Shown piece after piece: positions 49,496 through 58,590 of a DNA stretch of 64,000 nucleotides (positions within the stretch are counted from its first letter, which is position 1; every line of letters begins with the position of its first letter). Where the stretch lies: contig NZ_CP116899.1 in assembly GCF_030997045.1 (NCBI RefSeq), positions 620,001 to 684,000 of the forward strand. The letters run 5' to 3'. The notes under the pieces were generated by a model. It saw nothing but the letters and a program-made list of their open reading frames with translations, was not told the origin of the DNA and did no database searches. The DNA is from Microbulbifer sp. TB1203 (GTDB lineage: Bacteria > Pseudomonadota > Gammaproteobacteria > Pseudomonadales > Cellvibrionaceae). Both the position numbers and the translations under genes were made by a program.

Positions 49496-50296
49496 TCAAG
49501 CCCTTTGCAGAATGACCTCCAGCACCAGCTTGCTGCCAAAGTAGGCCAGCATCAGCGCGGCGAAGGCTGCGAGGGTCCAGCGCACCGCGGTATTGCCGCG
49601 CCAGCCCAGCTTCCAGTGCCCCCAGAGCAGGATGCTGTAGAGCACCCAGGCCAGGATCGACAGCGCGGTTTTGTGCACCAGGTGCTGGGCGAAGAAGTCG
49701 TCCACAAACAGGAAGCCGGTGATCAGCGATGCGGTGAGCAGCAGCTGGCCGAAGGCGATCAGCCCGAACAGCAGGGATTCCATGGTCTGTAGCGGCGGCA
49801 GGAAGCGGCTGATGCCGCTGGGTTTGTGGTTGTGCAATTGCTGGTTCAGGTAGTAGAGGTAGATCGCCTGCAGGGTGGCCAGGGCGAGCAGGGAATAGGC
49901 GGCGATGGACAGCAATGCGTGCACTGCGATGCCGGCAGACAGCTGCTGGCGCGGCGCCACGCCGCCCCAGGAGTGGACCGCCGCCAGTTCCGCCAGGGCT
50001 CCCAGTGGGGCCATGATCAGGATCAGCAGGTTGAGCGGGCGACGGATCGCCAGGGTCAGAAGCAGCAGGTTTACCGCCCAGGCCACCAGCGAGAGCATGG
50101 CCAGCAGGTCGAAGCGATAGCCCCCGGGCGCCCGCAGGGTGTACGCCAGCGAGATGCCGTGGGCCAGCAATGCGGCGGCGAGCAGGCCGAGCAACAGGGC
50201 GTTTGCGGGTTGGCGCCGCCGCGCAAAGGCGAGGGCGGCCACTGCGGTGGTGGCCAGATAAAGTGCGATTGCCGTCCAGTGGGCGAATGTCCCCAT
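49496..50296 (-). CDS. ypjD: YpjD/CcsA-family inner-membrane protein
   Basis: 266-aa polytopic protein with about eight hydrophobic helices and the CcsA/CcmC-like core (AVHSWGG, then AVHALLSIAAYSLLALATLQA; LVHKTALSILAWVLYSILLWGHWKLGWRG). Conserved His residues in HALLS and HKTALS resemble heme-handling sites of cytochrome c assembly proteins. YpjD lies between yfjD and ffh in E. coli, as here. Whether it handles heme is not established. Divergent from ffh. Confidence 0.9.
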   Translation of the reverse strand: MGTFAHWTAIALYLATTAVAALAFARRRQPANALLLGLLAAALLAHGISLAYTLRAPGGYRFDLLAMLSLVAWAVNLLLLTLAIRRPLNLLILIMAPLGALAELAAVHSWGGVAPRQQLSAGIAVHALLSIAAYSLLALATLQAIYLYYLNQQLHNHKPSGISRFLPPLQTMESLLFGLIAFGQLLLTASLITGFLFVDDFFAQHLVHKTALSILAWVLYSILLWGHWKLGWRGNTAVRWTLAAFAALMLAYFGSKLVLEVILQRA

Positions 50297-50371
50297 CGAT
50301 AAATCCGTGTCTCCGATTCGATAGGCGGGCAGTGTGTCACAGCGCGCCTGTGCTGGAAAGGCCGCCTGCGC

Positions 50372-50377
50372 TATACT
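50372..50377 (+). promoter_or_regulatory. Candidate -10 box for ffh
   Basis: TATACT, 82 bases before the ffh ATG, in the ypjD/ffh divergent gap. The -35 region is weak (TGCTGG at 50351). A partial family A-like GTAGGAGCGGCTGCTCCTGC palindrome lies downstream at 50407-50426. Confidence 0.4.
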
Positions 50378-50458
50378 CCCGCGTTTTCAGTTTTCACCTT
50401 TTTCTGTAGGAGCGGCTGCTCCTGCAGACAGGGGCAGAGTGAGGCACTGGACGTTTAT

Positions 50459-51862
50459 ATGTTCGACAACCTGAGCGACCGCCTGTCGGGGGCGTTGAAG
50501 AAAGTCACAGGCAAAGCGCGCCTGACGGATGACAATATCCGCGACACCCTGCGCGAGGTGCGCAAGGCGCTGCTGGAAGCGGATGTCGCGCTGCCAGTGG
50601 TGAAGGCTTTTGTGCAGCAGGTGCGCACCGCGGCGGTGGGGCAGAAAGTGAGCAAGGCGCTCAACCCGGGCCAGCAGTTCGTCAAGATAGTGCAGGACGA
50701 GCTGGTTCAGGTGATGGGTGAGGCCGCTGCGCCGCTGAACCTGGCGGTACAGCCGCCGGCGGTGATCCTGATGGCGGGCCTGCAGGGCGCCGGCAAGACC
50801 ACCAGCGTGGCCAAGCTGGCCAAATACCTGCAGGCGCGGGAGAAGAAAAAGGTGATGGTGGTGAGCGCGGACGTTTACCGTCCCGCGGCCATCAAGCAGT
50901 TGGAGACCCTGGCCGGCGAAGTGGACGCGCTCTTCTATCCCTCGAGCGCGGACCAGAAGCCGCTGGATATCGCCAAGGGCGCGGTGGATGCGGCGCGCAA
51001 ACAGTTTGCCGACGTACTGATCGTGGACACCGCCGGCCGCCTGCATATCGACGAGCAGCTGATGGGCGAGATCCGCGAGCTGCAGACCGAACTGAATCCG
51101 GCCGAAACCCTGTTCGTGATCGACGCCATGATCGGCCAGGATGCGGTGAACACCGCGAATGCCTTCAACGAGGCGCTACCCCTGACCGGTGTGATCCTCA
51201 CCAAGGCGGACGGCGATGCCCGCGGTGGTGCCGCGCTATCGGTGCGCCATGTGACCGGCAAGCCGATCAAGTTTATCGGTGTCGGCGAGAAGACCGACGC
51301 CCTGGAGACCTTTCACCCGGACCGCATCGCCTCGCGCATCCTCGGTATGGGCGACATCCTGTCGCTGATCGAGGAGGCGGAGCAGAAGATCGACAAGGCC
51401 AAGGCCGAGAAGCTGGTCAAGAAGGTGCAGAAGGGCCGGGGCTTTGACCTGGAAGACCTGCGCGACCAGTTGCAGCAGATGCAGAATATGGGCGGCTTCG
51501 GCTCCCTGCTGGAGAAAATGCCCGGCATGGGCGGCATGGCCCAGATGGCGCAGCAGGCGGATATGGGCAAGGAGTTCCGCCGCATGGATGCCATTATCGG
51601 CTCCATGACCCCCGCGGAACGACGCAATCCGGATATCCTCAACGGCTCCCGCAAGCGTCGCATCACCGCCGGTTCTGGCACCCAGGTCCAGGATCTGAAC
51701 CGCCTGCTCAAGCAGCACAAGCAGATGGGCAAGATGATGAAAAAGCTCAAGGGGAACGGCATGAGCAAGCTGATGCGCGGTATGGGCGGCATGCCGGGAA
51801 TGGGCGGCGGTGGCATGGGCGGGATGCCCGGGGGGCTTCCCCCCGGCTTTCGCAAGAAGTAG
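50459..51862 (+). CDS. ffh: Signal recognition particle protein Ffh
   Basis: 467-aa SRP54 GTPase that targets inner-membrane proteins to the translocon with 4.5S RNA and FtsY. N domain (1-90), then the G domain with GLQGAGKTTS (P-loop, residues 107-116), DTAGRLHID and TKADGDARGG. The C-terminal M domain is Met-rich, with the RNA-binding SGT motif in RITAGSGTQVQDLN and a long Gly/Met tail (GMGGMPGMGGGGMGGMPGG). No 4.5S RNA gene was recognised here. Confidence 0.97.
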   Translation: MFDNLSDRLSGALKKVTGKARLTDDNIRDTLREVRKALLEADVALPVVKAFVQQVRTAAVGQKVSKALNPGQQFVKIVQDELVQVMGEAAAPLNLAVQPPAVILMAGLQGAGKTTSVAKLAKYLQAREKKKVMVVSADVYRPAAIKQLETLAGEVDALFYPSSADQKPLDIAKGAVDAARKQFADVLIVDTAGRLHIDEQLMGEIRELQTELNPAETLFVIDAMIGQDAVNTANAFNEALPLTGVILTKADGDARGGAALSVRHVTGKPIKFIGVGEKTDALETFHPDRIASRILGMGDILSLIEEAEQKIDKAKAEKLVKKVQKGRGFDLEDLRDQLQQMQNMGGFGSLLEKMPGMGGMAQMAQQADMGKEFRRMDAIIGSMTPAERRNPDILNGSRKRRITAGSGTQVQDLNRLLKQHKQMGKMMKKLKGNGMSKLMRGMGGMPGMGGGGMGGMPGGLPPGFRKK

Positions 51863-52245
51863 CCGGGAGCGCGGAGCTGTCACCTTAAACCTTTGAGGGC
51901 TGAAGGCCGCCTTGTTGTGAGCGCTGAGGGCTACCTTGTGAGCGCTGAGGGCTCCTCCGCAACAGCCCGCAGGCCCGCCGTTACGCCCGGTTCTTGCTGG
52001 CGTCGTGGCGGCTCTGCTGCCGGTGGCCGTTCGCTCCACAACCTGATCGGTAAATGTTCCGCGAACGGCCCCCGGCATCAGAGCCTTCGCTTCGAAGTCT
52101 GATATCCATACCGAGCCCCGGCGCTATACAAACACCAGCCAGTCCATTAGAATACGCCGCCTTTCAGGCCGGCCGACTGCCGGCATCGGATTTTCTTTCG
52201 GCCGCTCCTGGCGGCCGAAGTGTGTTGAAACTACAGGAAAGCTAC
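51863..52245. other. ffh-rpsP gap with short direct repeats and a family C repeat
   Basis: 383 bases without a gene. TTGTGAGCGCTGAGGGCT occurs at 51915-51932 and 51936-51953 (21-bp period). A family C element follows at 52005-52093. TAGAAT at 52148-52153 is a possible rpsP -10. Confidence 0.65.
52005..52093 (+). repeat. Family C palindromic repeat, shorter form
   Basis: GTGGCGGCTCTGCTGCCGGT to CCCCCGGCATCAGAGCCTTC. Stem CCGTTCGC / GCGAACGG. The end bases co-vary (GGCTCTG with CAGAGCC) compared with GGCCCTG/CAGGGCC in the other copies, which supports selection for pairing. Confidence 0.85.
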
Positions 52246-52485
52246 ATGGTAACCATTCGTTTGGCTCGTGGCGGCGCGAAAAAGCGTCCGTTCTATCACC
52301 TGACAGTCACCGACAGCCGCAAATCCCGCGACGGCCGTTTTATCGAGCGCGTCGGCTTCTTCAACCCGGTTGCCCGCGGTCAGGAAGAGCGTCTGCGTAT
52401 CGACCGCGAGCGCGTCGAGTTCTGGGTTGGCCAGGGCGCTCAGGTTTCCGACCGGGTCAGCAAGCTGCTGAAAGAATCCGCCTGA
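52246..52485 (+). CDS. rpsP: 30S ribosomal protein S16
   Basis: 79-aa S16 protein. Starts MVTIRLARGGAKKRPFYHLT, the family signature, then VTDSRKSRDGRFIERVGFFN. It helps 30S assembly. The ATG is preceded by CAGGAAAG. First gene of the rpsP-rimM-trmD-rplS operon, with rimM 17 bp later. Confidence 0.98.
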   Translation: MVTIRLARGGAKKRPFYHLTVTDSRKSRDGRFIERVGFFNPVARGQEERLRIDRERVEFWVGQGAQVSDRVSKLLKESA

Positions 52486-52502
52486 CCGACCGGTTTGCGC
52501 CC

Positions 52503-53042
52503 GTGACAAAAAACGGATCCAAATCCGCTGACTTGATCACTGCAGGGCGCATCACCGCGGTTTACGGTGTTCGCGGCTGGGTCAAGGTGCACTCCTATAC
52601 CGAGCCGATGGAAAACATCCTGCAGTTTCCCGAGTGGTGGCTGCAGGGAGAGGACGGCTGGGAGCCCCTGCAGATTGACGGGGGCAGGCGCCACGGCAAG
52701 GGCCTGATTGCCCATATCAAAGACGTGGACGACCGGGACCGGGCTGCCCGCTATTGCCAGCGGGACATCGCCATTCGCAGCGACGCCATGCCGCCTCTGG
52801 CGGAGGGTGAGTACTACTGGCACCAGCTCGAAGGTTTGCGGGTGGTCAGCGAGTTCGAGGGCCACAGCTACGACTTCGGTCGCGTCGAACGACTGATGGA
52901 AACCGGGGCCAACGATGTGCTGGTAGTGCGAGGTAAGGAGGGCGAGAGTGAGCGCCTGATTCCCTACCTCCCGGGTGAGTACATTACCGATATCGACCTG
53001 GACTCCGGTGTGATCACCGTAGTCTGGGACCCGGAATTTTAG
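52503..53042 (+). CDS. rimM: Ribosome maturation factor RimM
   Basis: 179-aa protein binding S19 during 30S head assembly. N-terminal domain begins DLITAGRITAVYGVRGWVKV; the C-terminal PRC-barrel includes EYYWHQLEGLRVV and the ending IPYLPGEYITDIDLDSGVI. The start is GTG. TrmD begins 2 bases after its stop. Standard order and length. Confidence 0.97.
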   Translation: MTKNGSKSADLITAGRITAVYGVRGWVKVHSYTEPMENILQFPEWWLQGEDGWEPLQIDGGRRHGKGLIAHIKDVDDRDRAARYCQRDIAIRSDAMPPLAEGEYYWHQLEGLRVVSEFEGHSYDFGRVERLMETGANDVLVVRGKEGESERLIPYLPGEYITDIDLDSGVITVVWDPEF

Positions 53043-53044
53043 CG

Positions 53045-53809
53045 ATGCGCGCCAAGCGCATCGCTCTGGTAAGCATCTTTCCGGAGATGTTCGCCGCTCT
53101 GACCGATTACGGGATCACCGGTCGCGCGGTCAAAGAGGGATTGCTGGAGGTGCGTTGCTGGAATCCGCGGGATTTCACCAGCGACAGGCACCGCACCGTG
53201 GACGACCGCCCCTACGGTGGCGGACCGGGCATGGTGATGCTGCCCGAGCCGCTTTATCAGGCGTTGGGTGAGGCCCGGGCCTGGGCCCGGGAGGCGGGCC
53301 CGGCGCGCACTATCTATCTGTCGCCCCAGGGGCGGCCGCTGGATCAGGCCGGCGTGGAGCAACTGAGCGAAGCGGGCAACCTGGTGCTGTTGGCGGGCCG
53401 CTACGAAGGTATCGACGAGCGCATTGTCGATATGCTCGTCGACGAGGAGTGGTCCATCGGCGACTATGTCTTGAGCGGCGGTGAATTGGCCGCGATGGTG
53501 ATGGTGGATGCCATCACCCGGCTCATCCCCGGTGCACTGGGGCATGACCAGTCGGCGGTGGAGGACTCCTTCGCCCGAGGGCTGTTGGACTGCCCTCACT
53601 ACACCCGCCCGGAAGAGTATCGGGGCAGGGCGGTGCCGGATGTTTTGCTCTCCGGCAACCACGAGAGAATACGCCGCTGGCGCCTCAAGCAGGCGCTGGC
53701 GCGCACACAACAGCGACGGCCCGATCTGCTGGAACGGCTGGAGCTGGACAGGGAGCAGAAGCAACTGTTGGAAGAAGCCCGGCAGGAGTGGAAATCCGAA
53801 GAAACTTGA
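53045..53809 (+). CDS. trmD: tRNA (guanine(37)-N1)-methyltransferase
   Basis: 254-aa SPOUT methyltransferase that makes m1G37 and prevents frameshifting. Motifs: VSIFPEMFAALTDYGITGRA, DDRPYGGGPGMVM, the SAM-knot parts LVLLAGRYEGIDERI and SIGDYVLSGGELAAM, and LLDCPHYTRPEEYRG. Full length. The 221-base gap to rplS contains a MITE-like palindrome. Confidence 0.98.
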   Translation: MRAKRIALVSIFPEMFAALTDYGITGRAVKEGLLEVRCWNPRDFTSDRHRTVDDRPYGGGPGMVMLPEPLYQALGEARAWAREAGPARTIYLSPQGRPLDQAGVEQLSEAGNLVLLAGRYEGIDERIVDMLVDEEWSIGDYVLSGGELAAMVMVDAITRLIPGALGHDQSAVEDSFARGLLDCPHYTRPEEYRGRAVPDVLLSGNHERIRRWRLKQALARTQQRRPDLLERLELDREQKQLLEEARQEWKSEET

Positions 53810-53870
53810 TGTCGGATTCGCCGTGAGGCGGGAGTAATCCGGTGAACTAGCTGAGAAGCTACACAATCTA

Positions 53871-54010
53871 GGGTTCTCTAAAAAATCGTAGCGAGCGGGT
53901 GGCTGGTGGTGGCCGCCGGAGCGCAGCAAGCGGAGTGTACTTTAGTACATGAGCATTGCGAGCACCGCCGGACGCCGCCAGGCGCACGCGCAGTAGATTT
54001 TTGAGAGCCC
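53871..54010. mobile_element. 140-bp imperfect palindrome, MITE-like, before rplS
   Basis: Outer arms GGGTTCTCTAAAAAATC and (inverse) GGGCTCTCAAAAATC. Pairing continues imperfectly to a central GTAC-TTTA-GTAC. Non-coding. It lies inside the trmD-rplS operon gap, and the rplS ribosome site lies just beyond it. Confidence 0.7.
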
Positions 54011-54030
54011 ACTATTTGGGAGTATTCCAA

Positions 54031-54381
54031 ATGACCAACAAAATTATTCAGCAACTGGAACAGGAACAGCTGAAAAGCGAAGTTCCCGCCTTTGCTCCGG
54101 GCGACACCGTGGTCGTTCAGGTAAAGGTAAAAGAAGGTAACCGCGAGCGTCTGCAGGCGTTCGAGGGTGTGGTGATTGGCAAGCGCAACCGCGGCTTGAA
54201 CTCCTCCTTCACCGTGCGCAAGATCTCCCACGGCGTGGGCGTGGAGCGCACCTTCCAGACCCACAGTCCGCTGGTGGATAGTGTCCAGGTCAAGCGCCGC
54301 GGCGACGTGCGCCAGGCCAAGCTGTACTACCTGCGCAGCCTCACAGGTAAGGCCGCGCGTATCAAGGAAAAGCTCAACTGA
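54031..54381 (+). CDS. rplS: 50S ribosomal protein L19
   Basis: 116-aa L19 at the 30S-50S interface. Motifs: MTNKIIQQLEQEQLKSEVP, FAPGDTVVVQVKVKEGNRER, IGKRNRGLNSSFTVRKIS and GVGVERTFQTHSP. ATG at 54031 is preferred over upstream frames, which lie in the palindrome. Last gene of the operon, followed by a strong terminator. Confidence 0.98.
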   Translation: MTNKIIQQLEQEQLKSEVPAFAPGDTVVVQVKVKEGNRERLQAFEGVVIGKRNRGLNSSFTVRKISHGVGVERTFQTHSPLVDSVQVKRRGDVRQAKLYYLRSLTGKAARIKEKLN

Positions 54382-54401
54382 GTCTTTTCCCCCGGGATGT
54401 G

Positions 54402-54435
54402 AAAAAAGCCGGAGCAGCGATGCTCCGGCTTTTTT
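54402..54435 (+). terminator. Rho-independent terminator after rplS
   Basis: AGCCGGAGCA-GCGA-TGCTCCGGCT stem closed by a GNRA-type loop, with A and T runs on the two sides. Strong operon-end terminator. A family E-like CTCCCGCTTGTGGGAG hairpin follows near 54452. Confidence 0.95.
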
Positions 54436-54644
54436 ATGATGCCCAACTTCCCTCCCGCTTGTGGGAGGGGCGGGAGGGAGAGGCTCCAAGGTGTAGGCGT
54501 TGCGGAGCATTTCATGGTGCCGGGAGGTGGGATATGTTAAAACACGCCAAGCGAGGCATTTGTTGCCAACCGGTGCCATACTGGCGGGAACCGGCAGCGG
54601 CCGCACAAGTCGAAGCCTGCAAGCAGACCAAGGAGCTATCGATA

Positions 54645-55391
54645 ATGACCCTTTTCAATAAGCCGCTGATGATGATCGGCGCGCTGCTCGCCCTGTTGGG
54701 ACAGAGCGCCTATGGAGCAGTTGACGCGGAAGTGGCCAAAAACATCAAGGCGCGCCTTCACGCAGCCAATCCCAAGGCCAGTTACGGCGAGGTGCGCGAG
54801 AGCCCGATCAGCGGCCTGTATGAAGTGGAAGTGGACGGGAGCAGCACGCTCTTCGTCTCCAAAGATGGCGGCCACTTCGTATTCGGCGACCTGTACCAGG
54901 TTGGAAGCGGTTCCCTGGTCAATCTTTCCGAGAAACGCCGCACCAAGCAGCGGGTCGAGGTGATGGAAGAGCAGGACCCGGGTGAAATGATCGTCTTTTC
55001 CCCCAAAGGCGAGACAAAGGCGCATATCTACGTGTTTACCGATGTGGACTGCGGCTATTGCCGCAAGCTGCACCAGGACGTGCCGGAGCTGAACAGGCGC
55101 GGTATCGAAGTGCGCTACCTGGCCTTCCCCCGCGCCGGCCTGAACTCCCTGGGGTATCGCAAGATCGCCACCGCCTGGTGTGCCGAAGACCGCAACAAAA
55201 CCCTGACTGCACTGAAAAACCGCGAGAACGTGCCGCTCGATGTCTGTAAGAACAACCCCGTGGCTAAACAGTACAAGCTGGGCAATGAAGTGTTCGATGT
55301 GCGCGGCACCCCCACCATCGTAATGCAGGACGGCACCGTTGTGCCCGGCTACCTGCCTCCTGACACCATGGTGAAAGCCCTCGGTATCTGA
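54645..55391 (+). CDS. dsbC: Thiol:disulfide interchange protein DsbC
   Basis: 248-aa periplasmic disulfide isomerase. Signal peptide 1-24 (ending SAYG), an N-terminal dimerisation domain, and a thioredoxin domain with active site CGYC (136-139) in FTDVDCGYCRKLHQ. The cis-Pro loop is in VRGTPTIVMQDG. A second Cys pair (WCAED, DVCKNNP) matches the structural disulfide of DsbC. AAGGAGCT precedes the ATG. In Pseudomonas xerD sits before dsbC; it is absent here. Confidence 0.95.
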   Translation: MTLFNKPLMMIGALLALLGQSAYGAVDAEVAKNIKARLHAANPKASYGEVRESPISGLYEVEVDGSSTLFVSKDGGHFVFGDLYQVGSGSLVNLSEKRRTKQRVEVMEEQDPGEMIVFSPKGETKAHIYVFTDVDCGYCRKLHQDVPELNRRGIEVRYLAFPRAGLNSLGYRKIATAWCAEDRNKTLTALKNRENVPLDVCKNNPVAKQYKLGNEVFDVRGTPTIVMQDGTVVPGYLPPDTMVKALGI

Positions 55392-55465
55392 GTGACGGGT
55401 TGGTCAGCGGCTGCTTTCCTGTCCGCTGGCCACCTGTCACCGGGCGCTATCCCTGTGCAATTTTA

Positions 55466-55495
55466 TTGACATTTCTCCCCATCCCTCAGTATGGT
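55466..55495 (+). promoter_or_regulatory. Candidate sigma-70 promoter of hom
   Basis: Perfect -35 TTGACA at 55466-55471 and -10 TATGGT at 55490-55495, spacer 18 bp, about 60 bases before the hom GTG. Confidence 0.55.
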
Positions 55496-55556
55496 TGTCG
55501 TCCTTTTATCGTCTTTCACACCATTTATTGCGCTGTAACCCGCGCGGAGGGAAGTT

Positions 55557-56924
55557 GTGAGCGCATCCGTCGAAGAGACCACCGAACAGGCAGCCCAGCG
55601 GCAGAAACCCCAATCCCCCCGGCGCGCGGTGCGCATCGGTATTTGTGGCCTGGGCACCGTTGGCAGCGGCACCGTCAATGTGCTTGCGCGCAACGCCGAA
55701 CAGATTGCTGCGCGCTGCGGCCGCCCGGTGGAAATCGTGCAGATCGGCGCCCGCCGGGACAACCCGGCCTGTGATACCAGCGCGCTGAACGTCACCAGGG
55801 AAATTTTCGATGTCGCCGCCAATCCCGAAGTGGATATCCTGGTGGAGCTGGTCGGCGGCACCACCGTGGCCCGGGAGCTGGTGCTCGCGGCGATCGCCAA
55901 CGGCAAGCACATCGTCACCGCCAACAAGGCGCTGATCGCCGAGCACGGCAACGAACTGTTTGCCACCGCCGCAGAGATGGGCGTGACCATTGCCTATGAA
56001 GCCGCGGTGGCCGGTGGTATCCCAATTATCAAATCCCTGCGCGAGGGCCTGGTGGGCAACCGCATCCAGTGGCTGGCGGGGATTATCAACGGTACAGGTA
56101 ACTACATTCTCACCGAGATGCGCGACAAGGGCCGCAGCTTTGCCGAGGCCCTTGCCCAGGCGCAGCAGCTGGGCTACGCAGAGGCGGACCCCACCTTCGA
56201 TGTGGAGGGTATAGACGCTGCCCACAAGCTGGTGATCATGGCCTCCCTCGCCTTCGGCATACCGCTGGCTTTCGACAAGGTCTATACGGAAGGCATCAGC
56301 GGCATCTCCAGCGAGGATATCCGCTACGCGGACGAACTGGGTTACCGGATCAAGCACCTGGGTATCGCCCGGCGCACCGAGCAGGGGGTGGAGCTGCGCG
56401 TGCACCCCACACTGATCCCCCAGCGGCGCCTGATCGCCAATGTAAACGGGGTGATGAATGCGGTGCTGGTCAACGGCGATGCCGTGGGCCCGACTCTCTA
56501 TTACGGTGCCGGCGCCGGCGCCGAGGCCACCGCCTCCGCGGTGATCGCCGATATCGTGGATGTGGCGCGCACCCTGGAGGCCTTCCCGGACCAGCGGGTG
56601 CCCGCGGCGGGAGTGGCTCCGGGCAATCAGGATGGCGCCAGTGTCCTGCCCATGGACGAAGTGATCACCAGCTACTACCTGCGCATCTCCGCCCAGGACA
56701 AGCCCGGGGTCATGTCCCAAGTGGCGAAAATCTGCAGCGATCAGGGCATCAGCATCGAGGCGCTGATCCAGCACGAGCCGGCCGAGGGCGAGGCCCTGGT
56801 GCCGGTGGTGATTCTCACCAGCCGCGCCAAGGAAGCCCGTCTGCGCGAGGCGGTGGCACAGATAGAGACCCTGGATACCGTCGAGGGCGAGGTGGTGCGC
56901 ATTCGTGTGGAGCCGCTGGGTTAG
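55557..56924 (+). CDS. hom: Homoserine dehydrogenase
   Basis: 455-aa NAD(P)-dependent enzyme at the branch to threonine and methionine. NAD motif GICGLGTVGSGTVN follows a 24-residue charged N-terminal extension. Catalytic region: GGIPIIKSLREGL, GIINGTGNYIL, EADPTFDVEGIDAAHKL. The C-terminal ACT domain (about 370-450; DKPGVMSQVAKICSDQGISI) suggests threonine feedback. The GTG start has GGAGG 6 bases upstream. thrC follows after a family A repeat. Confidence 0.97.
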   Translation: MSASVEETTEQAAQRQKPQSPRRAVRIGICGLGTVGSGTVNVLARNAEQIAARCGRPVEIVQIGARRDNPACDTSALNVTREIFDVAANPEVDILVELVGGTTVARELVLAAIANGKHIVTANKALIAEHGNELFATAAEMGVTIAYEAAVAGGIPIIKSLREGLVGNRIQWLAGIINGTGNYILTEMRDKGRSFAEALAQAQQLGYAEADPTFDVEGIDAAHKLVIMASLAFGIPLAFDKVYTEGISGISSEDIRYADELGYRIKHLGIARRTEQGVELRVHPTLIPQRRLIANVNGVMNAVLVNGDAVGPTLYYGAGAGAEATASAVIADIVDVARTLEAFPDQRVPAAGVAPGNQDGASVLPMDEVITSYYLRISAQDKPGVMSQVAKICSDQGISIEALIQHEPAEGEALVPVVILTSRAKEARLREAVAQIETLDTVEGEVVRIRVEPLG

Positions 56925-56959
56925 GCCGGAAGCGCCGGCTCCTGGTTTGAACTTTCCCT

Positions 56960-57033
56960 GTAGGAGCGGCCCATGGCCGCGATCGGTCTGTCGGTATTCC
57001 GCGAGCCCGATCGCGGCCATGGGCCGCTCCTAC
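56960..57033. repeat. Family A palindromic repeat between hom and thrC
   Basis: GTAGGAGCGGCCCATGGCCG with a perfect 26-bp inverse ending GGGCCGCTCCTAC, and a loop of about 20 nt. Best-preserved copy of the family in the window. Confidence 0.92.
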
Positions 57034-57068
57034 CAATAAATTTTCAGCTTTTTCAGAATCAAAATACC

Positions 57069-58460
57069 GTGAAATACATCAGTACCCGCGGCCGCGCGCC
57101 GTCCCTCTCCTTTGCCGATACCGTACTCACCGGCCTCGCCAGCGACGGCGGCCTCTATGTGCCGGAATCCCTGCCGAAATTTTCCGCAGAGGAAATCCGC
57201 GGGATGGCGGGTCTCGACTATCGCGAGCTGGCCTTTCGGATTATTCAGCCGTTTGTCGGCGAAGACCTCAGTGACGAAGAGCTGCGTGAAATCATTCAGC
57301 GTTCCTATAAAAATTTCCGCCACAGCGCCGTGGCGCCGCTGGTGCAGGCGAATACCAACGAGTGGATCCTGGAACTGTTCCACGGCCCCACTCTGGCGTT
57401 CAAGGACTTCGCATTGCAGTTTCTCGGTCAGCTGTTCGACCACCTGTTGAAAAAACGCGGCGAGCGGGTGGTGGTGATGGGGGCCACCTCCGGCGATACC
57501 GGCTCCGCGGCCATCGAGGGCTGTCGCCACTGCGACAACATCGATATTTTTATCCTGCACCCGCACAACCGGGTATCGGAGGTTCAGCGCCGCCAGATGA
57601 CCACGGTACTGTCGGACAATGTGTTCAATATCGCCCTGGAAGGCAACTTCGACGACTGCCAGAACATGGTCAAGGCCAGCTTCGCCGACCAGTCATTCCT
57701 GCCGGACGGCCGGCGCCTGGTGGCGGTCAACTCCATCAACTGGGCGCGCATCATGGCGCAGATCGTCTATTACTTCTACGCCGCGGTGAACCTGGGCGCG
57801 CCGGAAAAGACGGTGAACTTCTCCGTACCCACCGGGAACTTCGGCGATATTTTTGCCGGCTACCTGGCGCGGCAGATGGGCCTGCCCATCGACCAACTGG
57901 TGATCGCCACCAACGCCAACGATATCCTGCACCGCTGCATCAGCGACAACGACCACTCTCCAAAACCGCTGGTGCACAGCCTGTCGCCGAGCATGGATAT
58001 TATGGTGTCGAGCAATTTCGAGCGCCTGCTGTTCGATCTCTACGACCGCGACGGCGAAGCGGTGGCGGCATTGCTTGCCGATCGCAGTGTGTCTATGCAC
58101 CTGGAGGAGCGGGCGCTGAAAAGGGCGCGGGAGGTCTTTTCATCCCACCGGCTGGACGACCTGCGCACCGTGGAGGTGATTCGCGAGATGTTCGAGTCCA
58201 GTGAATACCTGCTGGACCCGCACACCGCCATCGGTGTGGAGGCCGCCCGGCGGCAGCGCAAGTCGCGCCAGCAGCCCATGGTTTGCCTCTCCACCGCCCA
58301 TCCGGCAAAATTCCCGGAAGCGGTTGCCCGCGCACTGCCAACGCAAAAGATCCCCCTGCCGGCGCACATGCAGGGCCTGTTCGAACGCGAGGAACGGATG
58401 CGGGTACTGCCCAACGACCTGGCGAAGGTCCACGAATTTATCGCGACAGCCCTGGCGTAA
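57069..58460 (+). CDS. thrC: Threonine synthase
   Basis: 463-aa PLP enzyme converting O-phosphohomoserine to threonine. It starts at GTG with KYISTRGRAPSLSFADTVLT, the family start. PLP Lys lies in HGPTLAFKDFALQFLGQL; phosphate loop in GATSGDTGSAAIEG. Other motifs are VSEVQRRQMTT and VPTGNFGDIFAGYLA. It is paired with hom. Frames upstream of the GTG run into the repeat and are not used. Confidence 0.97.
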   Translation: MKYISTRGRAPSLSFADTVLTGLASDGGLYVPESLPKFSAEEIRGMAGLDYRELAFRIIQPFVGEDLSDEELREIIQRSYKNFRHSAVAPLVQANTNEWILELFHGPTLAFKDFALQFLGQLFDHLLKKRGERVVVMGATSGDTGSAAIEGCRHCDNIDIFILHPHNRVSEVQRRQMTTVLSDNVFNIALEGNFDDCQNMVKASFADQSFLPDGRRLVAVNSINWARIMAQIVYYFYAAVNLGAPEKTVNFSVPTGNFGDIFAGYLARQMGLPIDQLVIATNANDILHRCISDNDHSPKPLVHSLSPSMDIMVSSNFERLLFDLYDRDGEAVAALLADRSVSMHLEERALKRAREVFSSHRLDDLRTVEVIREMFESSEYLLDPHTAIGVEAARRQRKSRQQPMVCLSTAHPAKFPEAVARALPTQKIPLPAHMQGLFEREERMRVLPNDLAKVHEFIATALA

Positions 58461-58473
58461 CCAGGGGACAGTG

Positions 58474-58523
58474 TAGGGAGCGCCGTGCGCACCGGTACAA
58501 TGGTGCGCACGGCGCACCCTACG
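58474..58523. repeat. Hairpin between thrC and recJ
   Basis: GTAGGGAGCGCCGTGCGCACC pairs with GGTGCGCACGGCGCACCCTAC across a short loop. Its GTAGG/CCTAC ends resemble families A and B but its core differs. It could terminate thrC transcripts. Confidence 0.75.
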
Positions 58524-58590
58524 CTTTGAGCGGCCGCGACCGGCACTCACTTTTGCGCCCGCAGCCAACAGCCAACAGCAAACGGAAAAT

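Noticed and set aside
50407..50426. 4.5S RNA gene (ffs) next to ffh
   Set aside because: Only a short GTAGGAGCGGCTGCTCCTGC palindrome is present; the conserved SRP RNA hairpin was not found.
54382..54644. xerD between rplS and dsbC, as in Pseudomonas
   Set aside because: The gap is only 263 bases and holds a terminator and a GC-rich repeat; xerD must be elsewhere.
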